From Bog-950 sp044225825 (GTDB lineage: Bacteria > Bacteroidota > Bacteroidia > Chitinophagales > LD1): a stretch of 64,000 nucleotides of DNA. The stretch spans positions 109,162-173,161 of the forward strand of contig JBGAIB010000008.1 of NCBI GenBank assembly GCA_044225825.1, read 5' to 3'. A program made the translations under genes and the position numbers. The notes under the pieces were generated by a model, which did no database searches, was not told the origin of the DNA, and saw nothing but the letters and a program-made list of their open reading frames with translations. Below, one piece after another: positions 16,346 to 24,772 of the stretch (its first letter is position 1; the number at the start of each line of letters is the position of its first letter).

Positions 16346-17581
16346 ATGACCGCTAAAAAGAAAAAAACCTTTTCGCTTCCCGCCTACCTGCGCAGTTTTG
16401 TGTATCCGTTAAGCGGGGAACAAACGCAATTGGACTATCTGGTAATTAATGGCAAAAAAATCAGCCGGTTTACCAACGAGTACTGGACCAGCCGCCAAAG
16501 GCAGGCCAACCCCATTCACGAAATCTCGTATCGCGCCTGCTTTAAACCTCAGTTGCCGGCCTTCTTTATCGAGTTGCTTACCGAACCCGGTGATGTAGTT
16601 TATGACCCTTTTAACGGCAGAGGCACCACCATTATAGAAGCGGCCCTGCGTGGCCGTAAGGTAGTGGCCAACGATGTAAACCCTTTGAGCATCCTGATTT
16701 CCAGGCCGCGTTTGCAGGTACCTGATTTAACGGCTGTAGAACAACGGCTTTACCAGATAAAGATAAACCACAAGGCAAAGGCAGATATTGATTTAAGCAT
16801 GTTTTACCATCCCGAAACCGAAGCGGAACTGGTTTCGATACGGAAGTATCTGCTCGCGAAAAAAGACCCCGATGCTATTGATAACTGGATACGGATGGTG
16901 GCTACCAACCGCTTAACAGGCCATTCGCCCAACTTTTTTTCCATTTACACTTTACCGCCTAACCAGGCTATATCGGCCGAAAAGCAGGCACGTATCAATA
17001 AGCTGAAAAAGCAAAAGCCACCGTACAAAGATGTGCGCTTCATCATTCTGAAAAAGAGCCGCGACCTGTTAAAGCAGTTGACTGCCGCCGAGGTAAAAAC
17101 GCTGGCCCTGGCAGGCAAAACCGCCAAATTCTTAAACGGTTCTGCCGGGTCTACCAAGGCCATTAAAGCAAACTCCGTGCAACTAACGGTAACCTCGCCA
17201 CCGTTTTTAAATGTGGTGCAATATGCACGCGATAACTGGTTGCGCTGTTGGTTTAACGGTATAGATACCGTAGCCGTTCAAAAGCAAATTACCATGTCGC
17301 GCACGGTAGAAGAATGGAGCATTACCATGCAACAGGTATTTAAGCAGCTTTACCGTATCACCAAACCGGGTGGTTATGTGGCCTTTGAAGTGGGCGAAGT
17401 ACGACACGGTAAGGTTAAACTGGATGAAGCAGTTGTGCCTTTAGGCCAACAGGCAGGCTTTACCTGCGAGGGCATTTTGATTAACCAGCAGGTGTTTACC
17501 AAAACCGCCAACATCTGGGGCGTGCGCAATAATCAGCAGGGCACTAACAGTAACCGCATTGTGTTATTCCGCAAACAATAA
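16346..17581 (+). CDS. solitary site-specific DNA methyltransferase (N6-adenine / N4-cytosine type)
   Basis: 411 residues from the ATG at 16346; an upstream TTG 9 bp earlier is less likely. Motif I is DPFNGRGTTIIEAA (residues 87-100, AdoMet binding), followed by ANDVNPLS. The catalytic motif IV is TSPPF at 283-287, about 190 residues later. The order AdoMet motif then catalytic motif, and the S/DPPF/Y form, indicate an amino-methyltransferase acting on adenine-N6 or cytosine-N4. The long insert between motifs probably holds target recognition. No restriction endonuclease or specificity subunit is adjacent, so it looks like an orphan methylase or a remnant of a defence system. It is divergent from the paraoxonase-like gene with 70 bp between them. 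Confidence 0.85.
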   Translation: MTAKKKKTFSLPAYLRSFVYPLSGEQTQLDYLVINGKKISRFTNEYWTSRQRQANPIHEISYRACFKPQLPAFFIELLTEPGDVVYDPFNGRGTTIIEAALRGRKVVANDVNPLSILISRPRLQVPDLTAVEQRLYQIKINHKAKADIDLSMFYHPETEAELVSIRKYLLAKKDPDAIDNWIRMVATNRLTGHSPNFFSIYTLPPNQAISAEKQARINKLKKQKPPYKDVRFIILKKSRDLLKQLTAAEVKTLALAGKTAKFLNGSAGSTKAIKANSVQLTVTSPPFLNVVQYARDNWLRCWFNGIDTVAVQKQITMSRTVEEWSITMQQVFKQLYRITKPGGYVAFEVGEVRHGKVKLDEAVVPLGQQAGFTCEGILINQQVFTKTANIWGVRNNQQGTNSNRIVLFRKQ

Positions 17582-17692
17582 GCAGCCCCTTTTAATTTCA
17601 GCTTGCTAAACTTAGCCCTCAAGGATAACCTGCGCATAAGTTGCGGGGATAAACATGAGGCTACAAATTTGATGGATTAATACACTGCCCTT

Positions 17693-19768
17693 ATGCTCAG
17701 TCGTTTTCCCTTTCGCTATATACTTTCTTTAGTTGCCTTTTACGTTCTATCGTGCAGGGTGCAGGGGCAAATTAATCCCGCCACCATTACCATAGCACGT
17801 GATAGCTTTGGGGTGCCGCACATTTTTGCGAAAACCGATGCAGAGGTGGCTTACGGGCTTGCCTGGGCCCATTGCGAGGACGACTTTAAAAGCATTCAAC
17901 AGAACTTATTACCGGCCAAAGGCATGCTGGGGCGTACCCTTGGTAAAGAAGGTGTGCTGTTCGATTTCGGTATGAAGTTTTTCGGTATCGACACCTTTGT
18001 AAACGCACATTATGACATCGACCTTGGCGAGGACTATAAAAAAGTAATTACCGCGTACATGCAGGGGATAAATGATTACGCGGCGGCCCATCCCGAAGAG
18101 GTGCTGGTAAAAAATTCATTTCCCTTTACAGCCCGTGAGGCTATTATGAGTTATACGCTTAATACCACTTTAATGAGCGGTGCTGGTATGGCTTTAAAAG
18201 CCATCAAAGAAAACCGCATCACCGATTTTTACGAGCCTAACGAAGTAGGATCGAATGCTATGGCCATTGCCCCTGCAAAAACGGAAGATGGCAAAACCTA
18301 CCTGCTGGTTAACTCGCATCAGCCTATTGAAGGTCGCTTTGCCTGGTACGAAGCCCACCTGTGCAGCGAGGAAGGCTGGAACATTATAGGTGGATTGTTT
18401 CCGGGAGGGGCTACCATATTCGTAGGAAGCAATGAATACCTTGGTTGGGCCCATACTACTAATTACCATACCACCGGCGATATCTATAAGCTGAAAGTTA
18501 AAGGCAACCGCTATTGGTATGATGGCCAATGGCGAAAATTTAATACCGGTAAGGCACGACTACAACTAAAGTTAGGCGGCCTGCAAATGGCGGTAAGCAA
18601 AAAGCTGTATAACAGTGCACAGGGGCCGGTGTTTAAAACCAGGCACGGTTATTATGCCATTCGTTTCCCCGGGGCACGCGACCTACGGGCACCAGAGCAG
18701 TGGTACCATATGAACAAGGCGCGGAACTTCAGCGAATTTGAACAGGCCCTTAAGATGCAGGCCATCCCACTTTTCAATATCATTTATGGCGATGTAGATG
18801 GCAATATATTTTGGCAAAGCGGTGGCCTTATGCCCATACGCCCCAAGCCTGAGGCCTGGAAACAACCACTGGATGGTACTACTTCGTCGGTAGTATGGCA
18901 ACAATTATTACCGTACGAGAAAAAACCTGCGCTGTTTAATCCGGAATGCGGTTTTGTTTTTAACTGTAACGAAACACCCTTTAATACCAGTGGTGAACAC
19001 TGTAACTGGCAGGGTGACTTTACCGGTTGCCAGCGCTTTATGTATAACCGGGGCGAAAGACTAGGTGAGTTGCTAAAAGCACACCCCGGAAAAATAAGCT
19101 GGCAGCAGTTTTACGATTGGAAGTTTGATAAACATTATTGCCATGACAGCAGCTACGCCCAAAAATTTAAAGCGCTTTACAACCTGAACGAACAAAAATA
19201 TCCGAAACTGGCAACCTGTATAAAGCAGCTAAAGCAATGGGATTGGAACGGGGACATAAACAGCACCGGCGCTACGGTTGCTATGTTGGTACACGAACGC
19301 CTGCTTAAGAAATACAAATGGCCCTTTGCCATGTTTATGATACGTAAAGAACCGCTGAGTGAAACCGAAGCAGTGGATGCACTTTATCACGCACGCGCGT
19401 TTTTGCTTAAAACCCACGGCACCACCGAAGTAAAGCTGGGCGATATACAGCGGCTGATACGCGGGAATATTAACCTGCCTGCGAGCGGGCTCCGCGAAGT
19501 ATTAAGGGCCGCGGATCCTAAATTATATGATAAAAAGAAGGGCATTTTCCGGATACAGGGAGGTGATGGCTACGTACAATTGAACAAGTATTCGAAGACC
19601 GGCGCAGAGGTTTACTCTATTAATGCGTATGGTGCTTCGGCACATGAGCAAAGCAAGCATTACAACGATCAAATGGGCATGTTTGAGGCCGGCACCTTTA
19701 AGAAAATGAGCTTCGATAAATCCGAAATTCTTCAAAAAGCTGAGCGAATTTACCATCCGACGCCATAA
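17693..19768 (+). CDS. penicillin acylase family protein (AHL-acylase-like Ntn hydrolase)
   Basis: A 691-residue exported Ntn hydrolase. The signal region is residues 1-25; VLSC at 18-21 could be a lipobox. The alpha-chain region begins ITIARDSFGVPHIFAKTDAEVAYGLAWAHCEDDF, typical of the family. Self-cleavage would occur before Ser187 in EVGSNAMAIAP, and that Ser becomes the N-terminal nucleophile of the beta chain. NSHQP and FNCNETPF carry the following conserved His and oxyanion Asn. Relatives hydrolyse amide bonds of acyl-homoserine lactones, penicillins or acyl amino acids. The family is firm; the substrate cannot be read. It is probably periplasmic or outer-membrane attached. Confidence 0.9.
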   Translation: MLSRFPFRYILSLVAFYVLSCRVQGQINPATITIARDSFGVPHIFAKTDAEVAYGLAWAHCEDDFKSIQQNLLPAKGMLGRTLGKEGVLFDFGMKFFGIDTFVNAHYDIDLGEDYKKVITAYMQGINDYAAAHPEEVLVKNSFPFTAREAIMSYTLNTTLMSGAGMALKAIKENRITDFYEPNEVGSNAMAIAPAKTEDGKTYLLVNSHQPIEGRFAWYEAHLCSEEGWNIIGGLFPGGATIFVGSNEYLGWAHTTNYHTTGDIYKLKVKGNRYWYDGQWRKFNTGKARLQLKLGGLQMAVSKKLYNSAQGPVFKTRHGYYAIRFPGARDLRAPEQWYHMNKARNFSEFEQALKMQAIPLFNIIYGDVDGNIFWQSGGLMPIRPKPEAWKQPLDGTTSSVVWQQLLPYEKKPALFNPECGFVFNCNETPFNTSGEHCNWQGDFTGCQRFMYNRGERLGELLKAHPGKISWQQFYDWKFDKHYCHDSSYAQKFKALYNLNEQKYPKLATCIKQLKQWDWNGDINSTGATVAMLVHERLLKKYKWPFAMFMIRKEPLSETEAVDALYHARAFLLKTHGTTEVKLGDIQRLIRGNINLPASGLREVLRAADPKLYDKKKGIFRIQGGDGYVQLNKYSKTGAEVYSINAYGASAHEQSKHYNDQMGMFEAGTFKKMSFDKSEILQKAERIYHPTP

Positions 19769-19771
19769 AAC

Positions 19772-19792
19772 GTTGCCCTATAATAGGGCAAC
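19772..19792. terminator. hairpin after the acylase gene
   Basis: GTTGCCCT-ATAAT-AGGGCAAC is a perfect 8-bp stem starting 3 bp after the acylase stop codon. The tail is AGGGAATAAT rather than a T-run, so it may be only a weak or factor-dependent terminator. Confidence 0.5.
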
Positions 19793-19917
19793 AGGGAATA
19801 ATTTACCCAAAGCGCCACAACCTGTTATTTAACAGGCGCAGCTACCTGACGGTTTATATACATGGTATAACAATTTATAAGGGTTGATGTATTACATCAC
19901 TTTTAAAACCGTGCGTT

Positions 19918-20442
19918 ATGAACAAATTAAAATTTTTAGCTATTGCGCTAATCTGCATAGTATTTACACAAACCTTACATGCACAAGAGTGGAACCAGGG
20001 ACGTAGCCGCGGCGGCGTTTATACCATAGGCGTTGGCGGTACACAACAAATCCGGCTGGGCACACCGTCGGGCTTAACACGCGCCGGCCTGGCCATGAAT
20101 GTACAGGGCGAATATGGTATTGGCCATTTTATGGGCTTAGGCTGGCAAACAGGTGTAAACCTGTATTTCCCAGGCCGTACCACTGTTATTGAAATACCTA
20201 TTGGTTTAAAAGTAAACGTACACGTGCTGGATGCAGCCAATGTAAACGTGCGCGGACTTGACTTTTTTGCCGGCATTAATGTGGGTGGCGGCCCCGGTAT
20301 TTATACCGATGGATCGGGCGTTATAGGCATGCTGTATGTAGGCCCACAGGTGGGTATCCGCTATTGGTTTAATCCGCACATTGCTATCTACTCGGAATTT
20401 GGCTGGGGTGCAACCTTTGCCAACCTGGGCTTTACCTTTTAG
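19918..20442 (+). CDS. small exported beta-rich protein, probable outer-membrane barrel
   Basis: 174 residues with a clear signal peptide (about 1-21, LAIALICIVFTQTLHAQ). The rest is glycine- and aromatic-rich alternating strands, such as GYFMGLGWQTGVNLYFPGR-type patterns, and the C-terminus is FANLGFTF with terminal Phe. This resembles small 8-stranded outer-membrane barrels of Bacteroidota, but I cannot assign a family. It stands alone between the acylase and holA; a large inverted repeat (GGCGGAAA/TTTCCGCC) lies downstream at 20473-20509. Confidence 0.7.
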   Translation: MNKLKFLAIALICIVFTQTLHAQEWNQGRSRGGVYTIGVGGTQQIRLGTPSGLTRAGLAMNVQGEYGIGHFMGLGWQTGVNLYFPGRTTVIEIPIGLKVNVHVLDAANVNVRGLDFFAGINVGGGPGIYTDGSGVIGMLYVGPQVGIRYWFNPHIAIYSEFGWGATFANLGFTF

Positions 20443-20472
20443 GAAAAGCTATCAACAAAGCGTATAAAAAGC

Positions 20473-20509
20473 GGCGGAAAGATTCTCAGTTTTGGGCTAT
20501 TTTTCCGCC
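20473..20509. terminator. GGCGGAAA...TTTCCGCC inverted repeat before holA
   Basis: An 8-bp perfect stem with a loop of about 21 nt lies between the small barrel gene and holA, ending 6 bp before the holA ATG. It may end the upstream transcript or affect holA translation. Confidence 0.4.
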
Positions 20510-20515
20510 GTTGTT

Positions 20516-21535
20516 ATGGAAAAAGCAGGTTTCGATTCTATTGCCAGTGATATAAAGAACAGGAAGTTCTCACCCGTATATTTCTTCTGCGGCGAGGAAG
20601 CCTACTTTATTGATGCATTAACCGATATGCTGGAGAACACGGTATTGAACGACATGGAGAAAGCCTTTAACCAAACCATTGTTTACGGCAAGGACGTTAA
20701 TGCGCGCGCGATAATTGAAACTGCCGGCCGCTTACCGATGATGGCAGAGAAACAACTGGTTATTGTAAAGGAAGCCCAGGCATTAAGTTTGAAGGAAGAC
20801 GAAGAGAAACAATACCTGAACTACCTCAAGCACCCCGTAAAAAGCACCATCCTGGTATTTGCCTGGAAACATGGTAAGCCTGATGGCCGCAAGGCTTTTG
20901 GTAAGGAAATGGCAAAGTCGGCTACCTATCTGGAGTCGAAACCCTTATACGAAAACCAGGTAGCCCCCTGGGTGCGCAACTGGTTAAAGGACCGCAAGTA
21001 TAAAATTGAAGAAGAAGCAGCGGAACTATTAGTAGAATATGCAGGCACCGAACTATCGAGGGTTTCGAATGAACTGGAAAAGCTGATACTGAATAAACCT
21101 GCAGGCTCCACTATTAACCGCGAGGATATTGAAACGCAGGTGGGCATCAGCAAGGAATACAACGTGTTTGAGCTGAACAATGCCCTCGGCTATAAGAACC
21201 GCACCAAAACCTACCAGATAGTTAACTACTTTGTGGCAAACCCTAAAAGCGGTCCGCTGGTGTTAATACTCGGTACCATCCATGGTTTCTTTACCAAGGT
21301 GTATGCCTACCACTTTAACAAAAACCTGCCTGATAAGGACATTGCCGGTATCATTAAGGTAAACCCGTATTTTGTAAAGGATTACAAAGCGGCCGCCCAA
21401 CATTATCCCCTGCATAAACTGGAACAGGTATTTTATGTGCTCGAAGAATACGACCTGCGCTCGAAAGGTATCGGCAGCAGCGGCCTGAGCGATGGCGAAC
21501 TTTTAAAAGAGATGGTGTTTAAAATACTGCAGTAA
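20516..21535 (+). CDS. holA: DNA polymerase III subunit delta
   Basis: 339 residues from the ATG at 20516; a TTG 24 bp upstream would sit inside the inverted repeat. The N-terminal fold carries FSPVYFFCGEEAYFIDALTD, the P-loop-like position of HolA. The middle holds RLPMMAEKQLVIVKEAQAL and the C-terminal collar domain includes NVFELNNALGYKN and GPLVLILGTIHGFFTKV. Delta opens the beta sliding clamp within the clamp-loader complex. Length is right. Its stop shares one base with the start of the next small gene. Confidence 0.93.
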   Translation: MEKAGFDSIASDIKNRKFSPVYFFCGEEAYFIDALTDMLENTVLNDMEKAFNQTIVYGKDVNARAIIETAGRLPMMAEKQLVIVKEAQALSLKEDEEKQYLNYLKHPVKSTILVFAWKHGKPDGRKAFGKEMAKSATYLESKPLYENQVAPWVRNWLKDRKYKIEEEAAELLVEYAGTELSRVSNELEKLILNKPAGSTINREDIETQVGISKEYNVFELNNALGYKNRTKTYQIVNYFVANPKSGPLVLILGTIHGFFTKVYAYHFNKNLPDKDIAGIIKVNPYFVKDYKAAAQHYPLHKLEQVFYVLEEYDLRSKGIGSSGLSDGELLKEMVFKILQ

Positions 21536-21966
21536 TGAAACACATACTTCTGCTACTGTTTTGTATTCAAACGCTTTTTGCGTTTGCAGGTGGTTCCATC
21601 AAATTAGTATCAGCCACTACGCGGCATTGGGTTTCGGGTGCGCCGGGTGGCCGGCAAGGTGAAACGCAAAGCATAACGGTGCGCATCTGTTCCAAAAACG
21701 GCGTGGTTTTCCAACAACTCTGGCTGGGCGATAAAGAGTTTAACTTCCAGTTAGAATCGGGCAAGCCGGATAGTAAGATGGCACCGGGCGATACCTTAAC
21801 TCTATCGCACAGTTGTGCAACAGGCGAAGCGGATTGTATAGGAAAAGAAAATACACTGCCCTTAAATTACAAGGGCGCTGCCTTGCTGCAATACACGGTA
21901 AAGGGTAAAAAGCGCTACCTTATTATCAAGAAATTTACCCGAGTAGAAGATAGCCGGGGTTACTAA
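21535..21966 (+). CDS. small exported hypothetical protein
   Basis: 143 residues with a signal peptide (about 1-18, LLLLFCIQTLFAFAGG). The mature part is beta-rich: SATTRHWVSGAPGGRQGETQS, then VRICSKNGVVFQQLWLGDKEF and ALLQYTVKGKKRYLIIKKF. Two Cys pairs could form disulfides in the periplasm. It overlaps holA by one base (TAATG), so it is translationally coupled to it, and its 3' end overlaps ribF on the other strand by 4 bp. I do not recognise a named family. Confidence 0.75.
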   Translation: MKHILLLLFCIQTLFAFAGGSIKLVSATTRHWVSGAPGGRQGETQSITVRICSKNGVVFQQLWLGDKEFNFQLESGKPDSKMAPGDTLTLSHSCATGEADCIGKENTLPLNYKGAALLQYTVKGKKRYLIIKKFTRVEDSRGY

Positions 21967-22904
21967 GCCGAAGGATGCAAGGCTAAAAAATCGCGGGATT
22001 TTACTTCGTCACGCTTAATCTCTTCGATCAGCGCTTCCACCGATTCAAATTTCTTTTCGTGGCGCAAAAAGTGCAGAAACTCGATAGTAATGGTGCTGCC
22101 ATATATATCCTTGTCAAATTCAAAGATGTTCACCTCCAGGGTTTGTTCCTTGCCATCAAACGTAGGGTTATGGCCGATGCTAATCATACCTCCATACACG
22201 GTGCCGCCCTGTTTAACCCGCACCACGTAAATGCCGGTACCGGGTATCAGTTTGTGCTCATCAGTTACCTGTATGTTAGCTGTTGGGTAACCCAGTTTAC
22301 GACCGTTTTGTAAACCGCGCACCACGGTGCCGCTCACTGTGTAAGTATGCCCTAGCAATTCATTGGCCAGTGCAATATTACCTGATGTTAGGGCTGCCCG
22401 TATTTTGGTTGAACTGATGGCTATATCATCCAGCATTTCGCGGGTAATTTCCTCCAGCTCGTATCCGAGCTCCTCCTTCATCTTCTCCAGTAATTTAAAA
22501 TCACCAGCCCTATCCTTGCCAAATCGGTGATCGTAGCCGATAACAATGTATTTGGGGTTGAAGTTTTTAACCAGGAAATTGCGCACATATTCCTCTGCTT
22601 CCTGCTCCGAAAACTGCCTGCTGAATGGAACTACCACCATATTATCGATACCGTAGCTCTCCAGCAGAGCGGCTTTCTCTTCCACAGTATTTAATAAACG
22701 CAGCGATTTATCGCCAGGGTTGATAACAATACGTGGATGCGGATGAAATGTGATAATGATGCTTTCGCCACCGTGCTGTTTGGCCAACAGGTTCAGCCGC
22801 TCAATAATCTTCTGATGTCCCAGGTGCACGCCATCGAAGGTGCCAATGGTGATCACTGAATTTTTAAACGCCGGCAAATGGTTCAAGTCTCTGAAAACCC
22901 GCAT
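21963..22904 (-). CDS. ribF: bifunctional riboflavin kinase / FAD synthetase
   Basis: 313 residues from the ATG at 22904 (MRVFRDLNH); a TTG 21 bp upstream is unlikely. The N-terminal nucleotidyltransferase (FAD synthetase) domain shows VITIGTFDGVHLGHQKII, with the HxGH-type motif, and YIVIGYDHRFGKDRAGDF. The C-terminal riboflavin kinase domain begins VVRGLQNGRKLGYPTANI and contains GTGIYVVRV and EVNIFEFDKDIYG. It makes FMN and FAD from riboflavin in the cytosol. It is the last gene of the ftsX-DUF3098-uppP-truB-ribF cluster, 17 bp after truB. Confidence 0.95.
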   Translation of the reverse strand: MRVFRDLNHLPAFKNSVITIGTFDGVHLGHQKIIERLNLLAKQHGGESIIITFHPHPRIVINPGDKSLRLLNTVEEKAALLESYGIDNMVVVPFSRQFSEQEAEEYVRNFLVKNFNPKYIVIGYDHRFGKDRAGDFKLLEKMKEELGYELEEITREMLDDIAISSTKIRAALTSGNIALANELLGHTYTVSGTVVRGLQNGRKLGYPTANIQVTDEHKLIPGTGIYVVRVKQGGTVYGGMISIGHNPTFDGKEQTLEVNIFEFDKDIYGSTITIEFLHFLRHEKKFESVEALIEEIKRDEVKSRDFLALHPSA

Positions 22905-22921
22905 AGCACAAATGTATTCAA

Positions 22922-23599
22922 TCAAGGTTCAATTTTCTGAAGCCACTCTTCAACAGTTAAGGCGTCTTTAAGTTCATATTCGCCGATGGCGGTACGGCAA
23001 AGGGTTTTCAGGTAAGCGCCGCTACCAAGTGCTTTACCGAAATCGCGGGTTAGGGCACGGATGTAGGTGCCTTTGCTGCAGCGCACCCGAAAGTCTACCT
23101 CCGGCAGTTCAATCCGGGTTAACTCAAACACGGGTATTACCACCACGCGCGGCTTAATTTCTATTTCCTTCCCCTTGCGGGCCGCATTATAGCCTTTTAC
23201 ACCATCTACCTTAACAGCAGAAAAGATAGGTGGTATTTGCTCAATAGCACCGGTAAACTGCCTGGTGGTTTCTTGTACTAGTTCGGGCGTAATATGATCG
23301 GTGGGATAAGTGGCATCCACCGGTAACTCCATATCAAAACAAGGCGTGGTGGCACCCAGCACAAATGTGCCGGTGTATTCCTTGTCCATGCCTGTCAGAG
23401 TATCTATCTGTTTGGTCATTTTACCGCTGCAGATAAGCAGCAGGCCTGTAGCCAGTGGATCAAGTGTGCCGGCATGCCCAACCTTTAATTTCTTACCGGT
23501 ACGGCGTTTTAAAGCATAGCGCAGTTTGTTCACCACGTCAAACGAAGTCCAACGCAGTGGTTTGTTTACCAGCAGCACCTCTCCTGCTTCAAAATCCAT
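22922..23599 (-). CDS. truB: tRNA pseudouridine(55) synthase
   Basis: 225 residues, on the short side for TruB because the C-terminal PUA domain is missing, as is usual in Bacteroidota. Signatures are LLVNKPLRWTSFDVVNKLR near the N-terminus, KVGHAGTLDPLATGLL with the catalytic Asp, and the later RVRCSKGTYIRALTRDFG. It isomerises U55 of the T-loop in tRNAs. It overlaps uppP by a single base (TAATG-type) and is followed by ribF. Confidence 0.95.
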   Translation of the reverse strand: MDFEAGEVLLVNKPLRWTSFDVVNKLRYALKRRTGKKLKVGHAGTLDPLATGLLLICSGKMTKQIDTLTGMDKEYTGTFVLGATTPCFDMELPVDATYPTDHITPELVQETTRQFTGAIEQIPPIFSAVKVDGVKGYNAARKGKEIEIKPRVVVIPVFELTRIELPEVDFRVRCSKGTYIRALTRDFGKALGSGAYLKTLCRTAIGEYELKDALTVEEWLQKIEP

Positions 23600-24462
23600 T
23601 AGTCCTGCATTTGCAAGTGATAGCCCAGAGCCATAAGGGTAAGAATAGCAACGCCCAGTATGATACGGTAATAGCCAAAGAAACGAAGTCCGTAATGAGT
23701 GATTAAACCAATAAAGAAGCGGATGGCAATTACACCCACGATAAACGACACCACATTACCAATCAGCAGGTATTCGATATCCGAGCCTTTGATATCGTGG
23801 AACTGTTTGCGCAGTTTAAACAAGGCCGCCGCAGTAATGGTAGGCACGGCGAGAAAGAACGAGAACTCTGCTGCCTTTTTAATATTGAACTTTTGCGTAA
23901 GGCCGCCAATAATGGTAGCCGCAGAACGCGATACGCCCGGCACCATGGCAATGCACTGAAAACAACCGATGACCAGCGATTGATACCAGGTAATCTCGAA
24001 GTTCTTTAATATTTTTTCGGTGCGCTCAACGCCAAATTCGTCTTTGGTTTTCACACGCACAGTATCTTCATCCTGCAGCGATTCCTCTATCTGCTTGTGG
24101 TAAAATTTGTCAATCAAAATCAGCACCACGCCACCCACAATAAGTGAAACGGCAACGGTAGTAACACTGCTTAGCAGGCTATCCAGAAAATCGTTTAACA
24201 GGTAGCCGAAAACAGCAGCCGGTATAAAGGCTACAAACAGCTTGGCGTAAAAGTCGACAGATTGAAAAAACCTGCGCCAATACAACAGCACCACCGCAAG
24301 TATGGCTCCAAATTGAATATTTACAGTAAATACTTTTAAAAAGGGACTGGCTTCCATTTTCATGAAAGCTTCGGCCAAGATCATGTGGCCTGTGGACGAA
24401 ACCGGAAGAAATTCAGTTAACCCTTCAACAACGGCAAGTAGTACCGCCTCGGCAGTAGTCAT
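23599..24462 (-). CDS. uppP: undecaprenyl-diphosphatase
   Basis: 287 residues with about eight membrane helices, as in UppP/BacA. The family motifs are present: EGLTEFLPVSSTGHMIL near the N-terminus (Glu-rich active-site loop) and AMVPGVSRSAATIIGG in the second half (catalytic Ser/Arg loop). It dephosphorylates undecaprenyl diphosphate at the inner membrane to recycle the lipid carrier for peptidoglycan and O-antigen. It is tightly coupled to DUF3098 and truB by one-base overlaps. Confidence 0.95.
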   Translation of the reverse strand: MTTAEAVLLAVVEGLTEFLPVSSTGHMILAEAFMKMEASPFLKVFTVNIQFGAILAVVLLYWRRFFQSVDFYAKLFVAFIPAAVFGYLLNDFLDSLLSSVTTVAVSLIVGGVVLILIDKFYHKQIEESLQDEDTVRVKTKDEFGVERTEKILKNFEITWYQSLVIGCFQCIAMVPGVSRSAATIIGGLTQKFNIKKAAEFSFFLAVPTITAAALFKLRKQFHDIKGSDIEYLLIGNVVSFIVGVIAIRFFIGLITHYGLRFFGYYRIILGVAILTLMALGYHLQMQD

Positions 24463-24761
24463 TAGATTTTGGGTCTTTTAAGTATCGCAAAAATTTCGAT
24501 GCCAAAGCCCAGCATAACAACTATGGGGGCCAGGGTAATGCGGGTAAAGCTATAGATCTCGGCTTTTGGAAACACAGCCGGGTTGGTAGTAGCACCGCCG
24601 CTCATCAGGGCAAAACCAATTAAAATAACCACTACGCCAGCAATCATAATCAGGTAGTTGGTACGGTCGAAAATAAAGGGCAACTGAGCCACATTCGGTT
24701 TTGCAGATGCAGTGGTTGAAGACTGCTTTGCCTTGGGCTGTATAGGTTGCTTGGTAGCCAT
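24462..24761 (-). CDS. DUF3098 family small membrane protein
   Basis: 99 residues with two membrane helices (YLIMIAGVVVILIGFALM and ITLAPIVVMLGFGIEIFAIL) and a basic, Thr/Gln-rich cytosolic N-terminus. The GFALMSGG turn followed by a PAVFPKAEIYSFTRITLAPIV segment is typical of DUF3098. It always seems to sit between ftsX and uppP in Bacteroidota, as here (11 bp after ftsX, one-base overlap with uppP), which suggests a role in envelope or division processes. The molecular function is unknown. Confidence 0.88.
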   Translation of the reverse strand: MATKQPIQPKAKQSSTTASAKPNVAQLPFIFDRTNYLIMIAGVVVILIGFALMSGGATTNPAVFPKAEIYSFTRITLAPIVVMLGFGIEIFAILKRPKI

Positions 24762-24772
24762 GTTGTGTGTGT

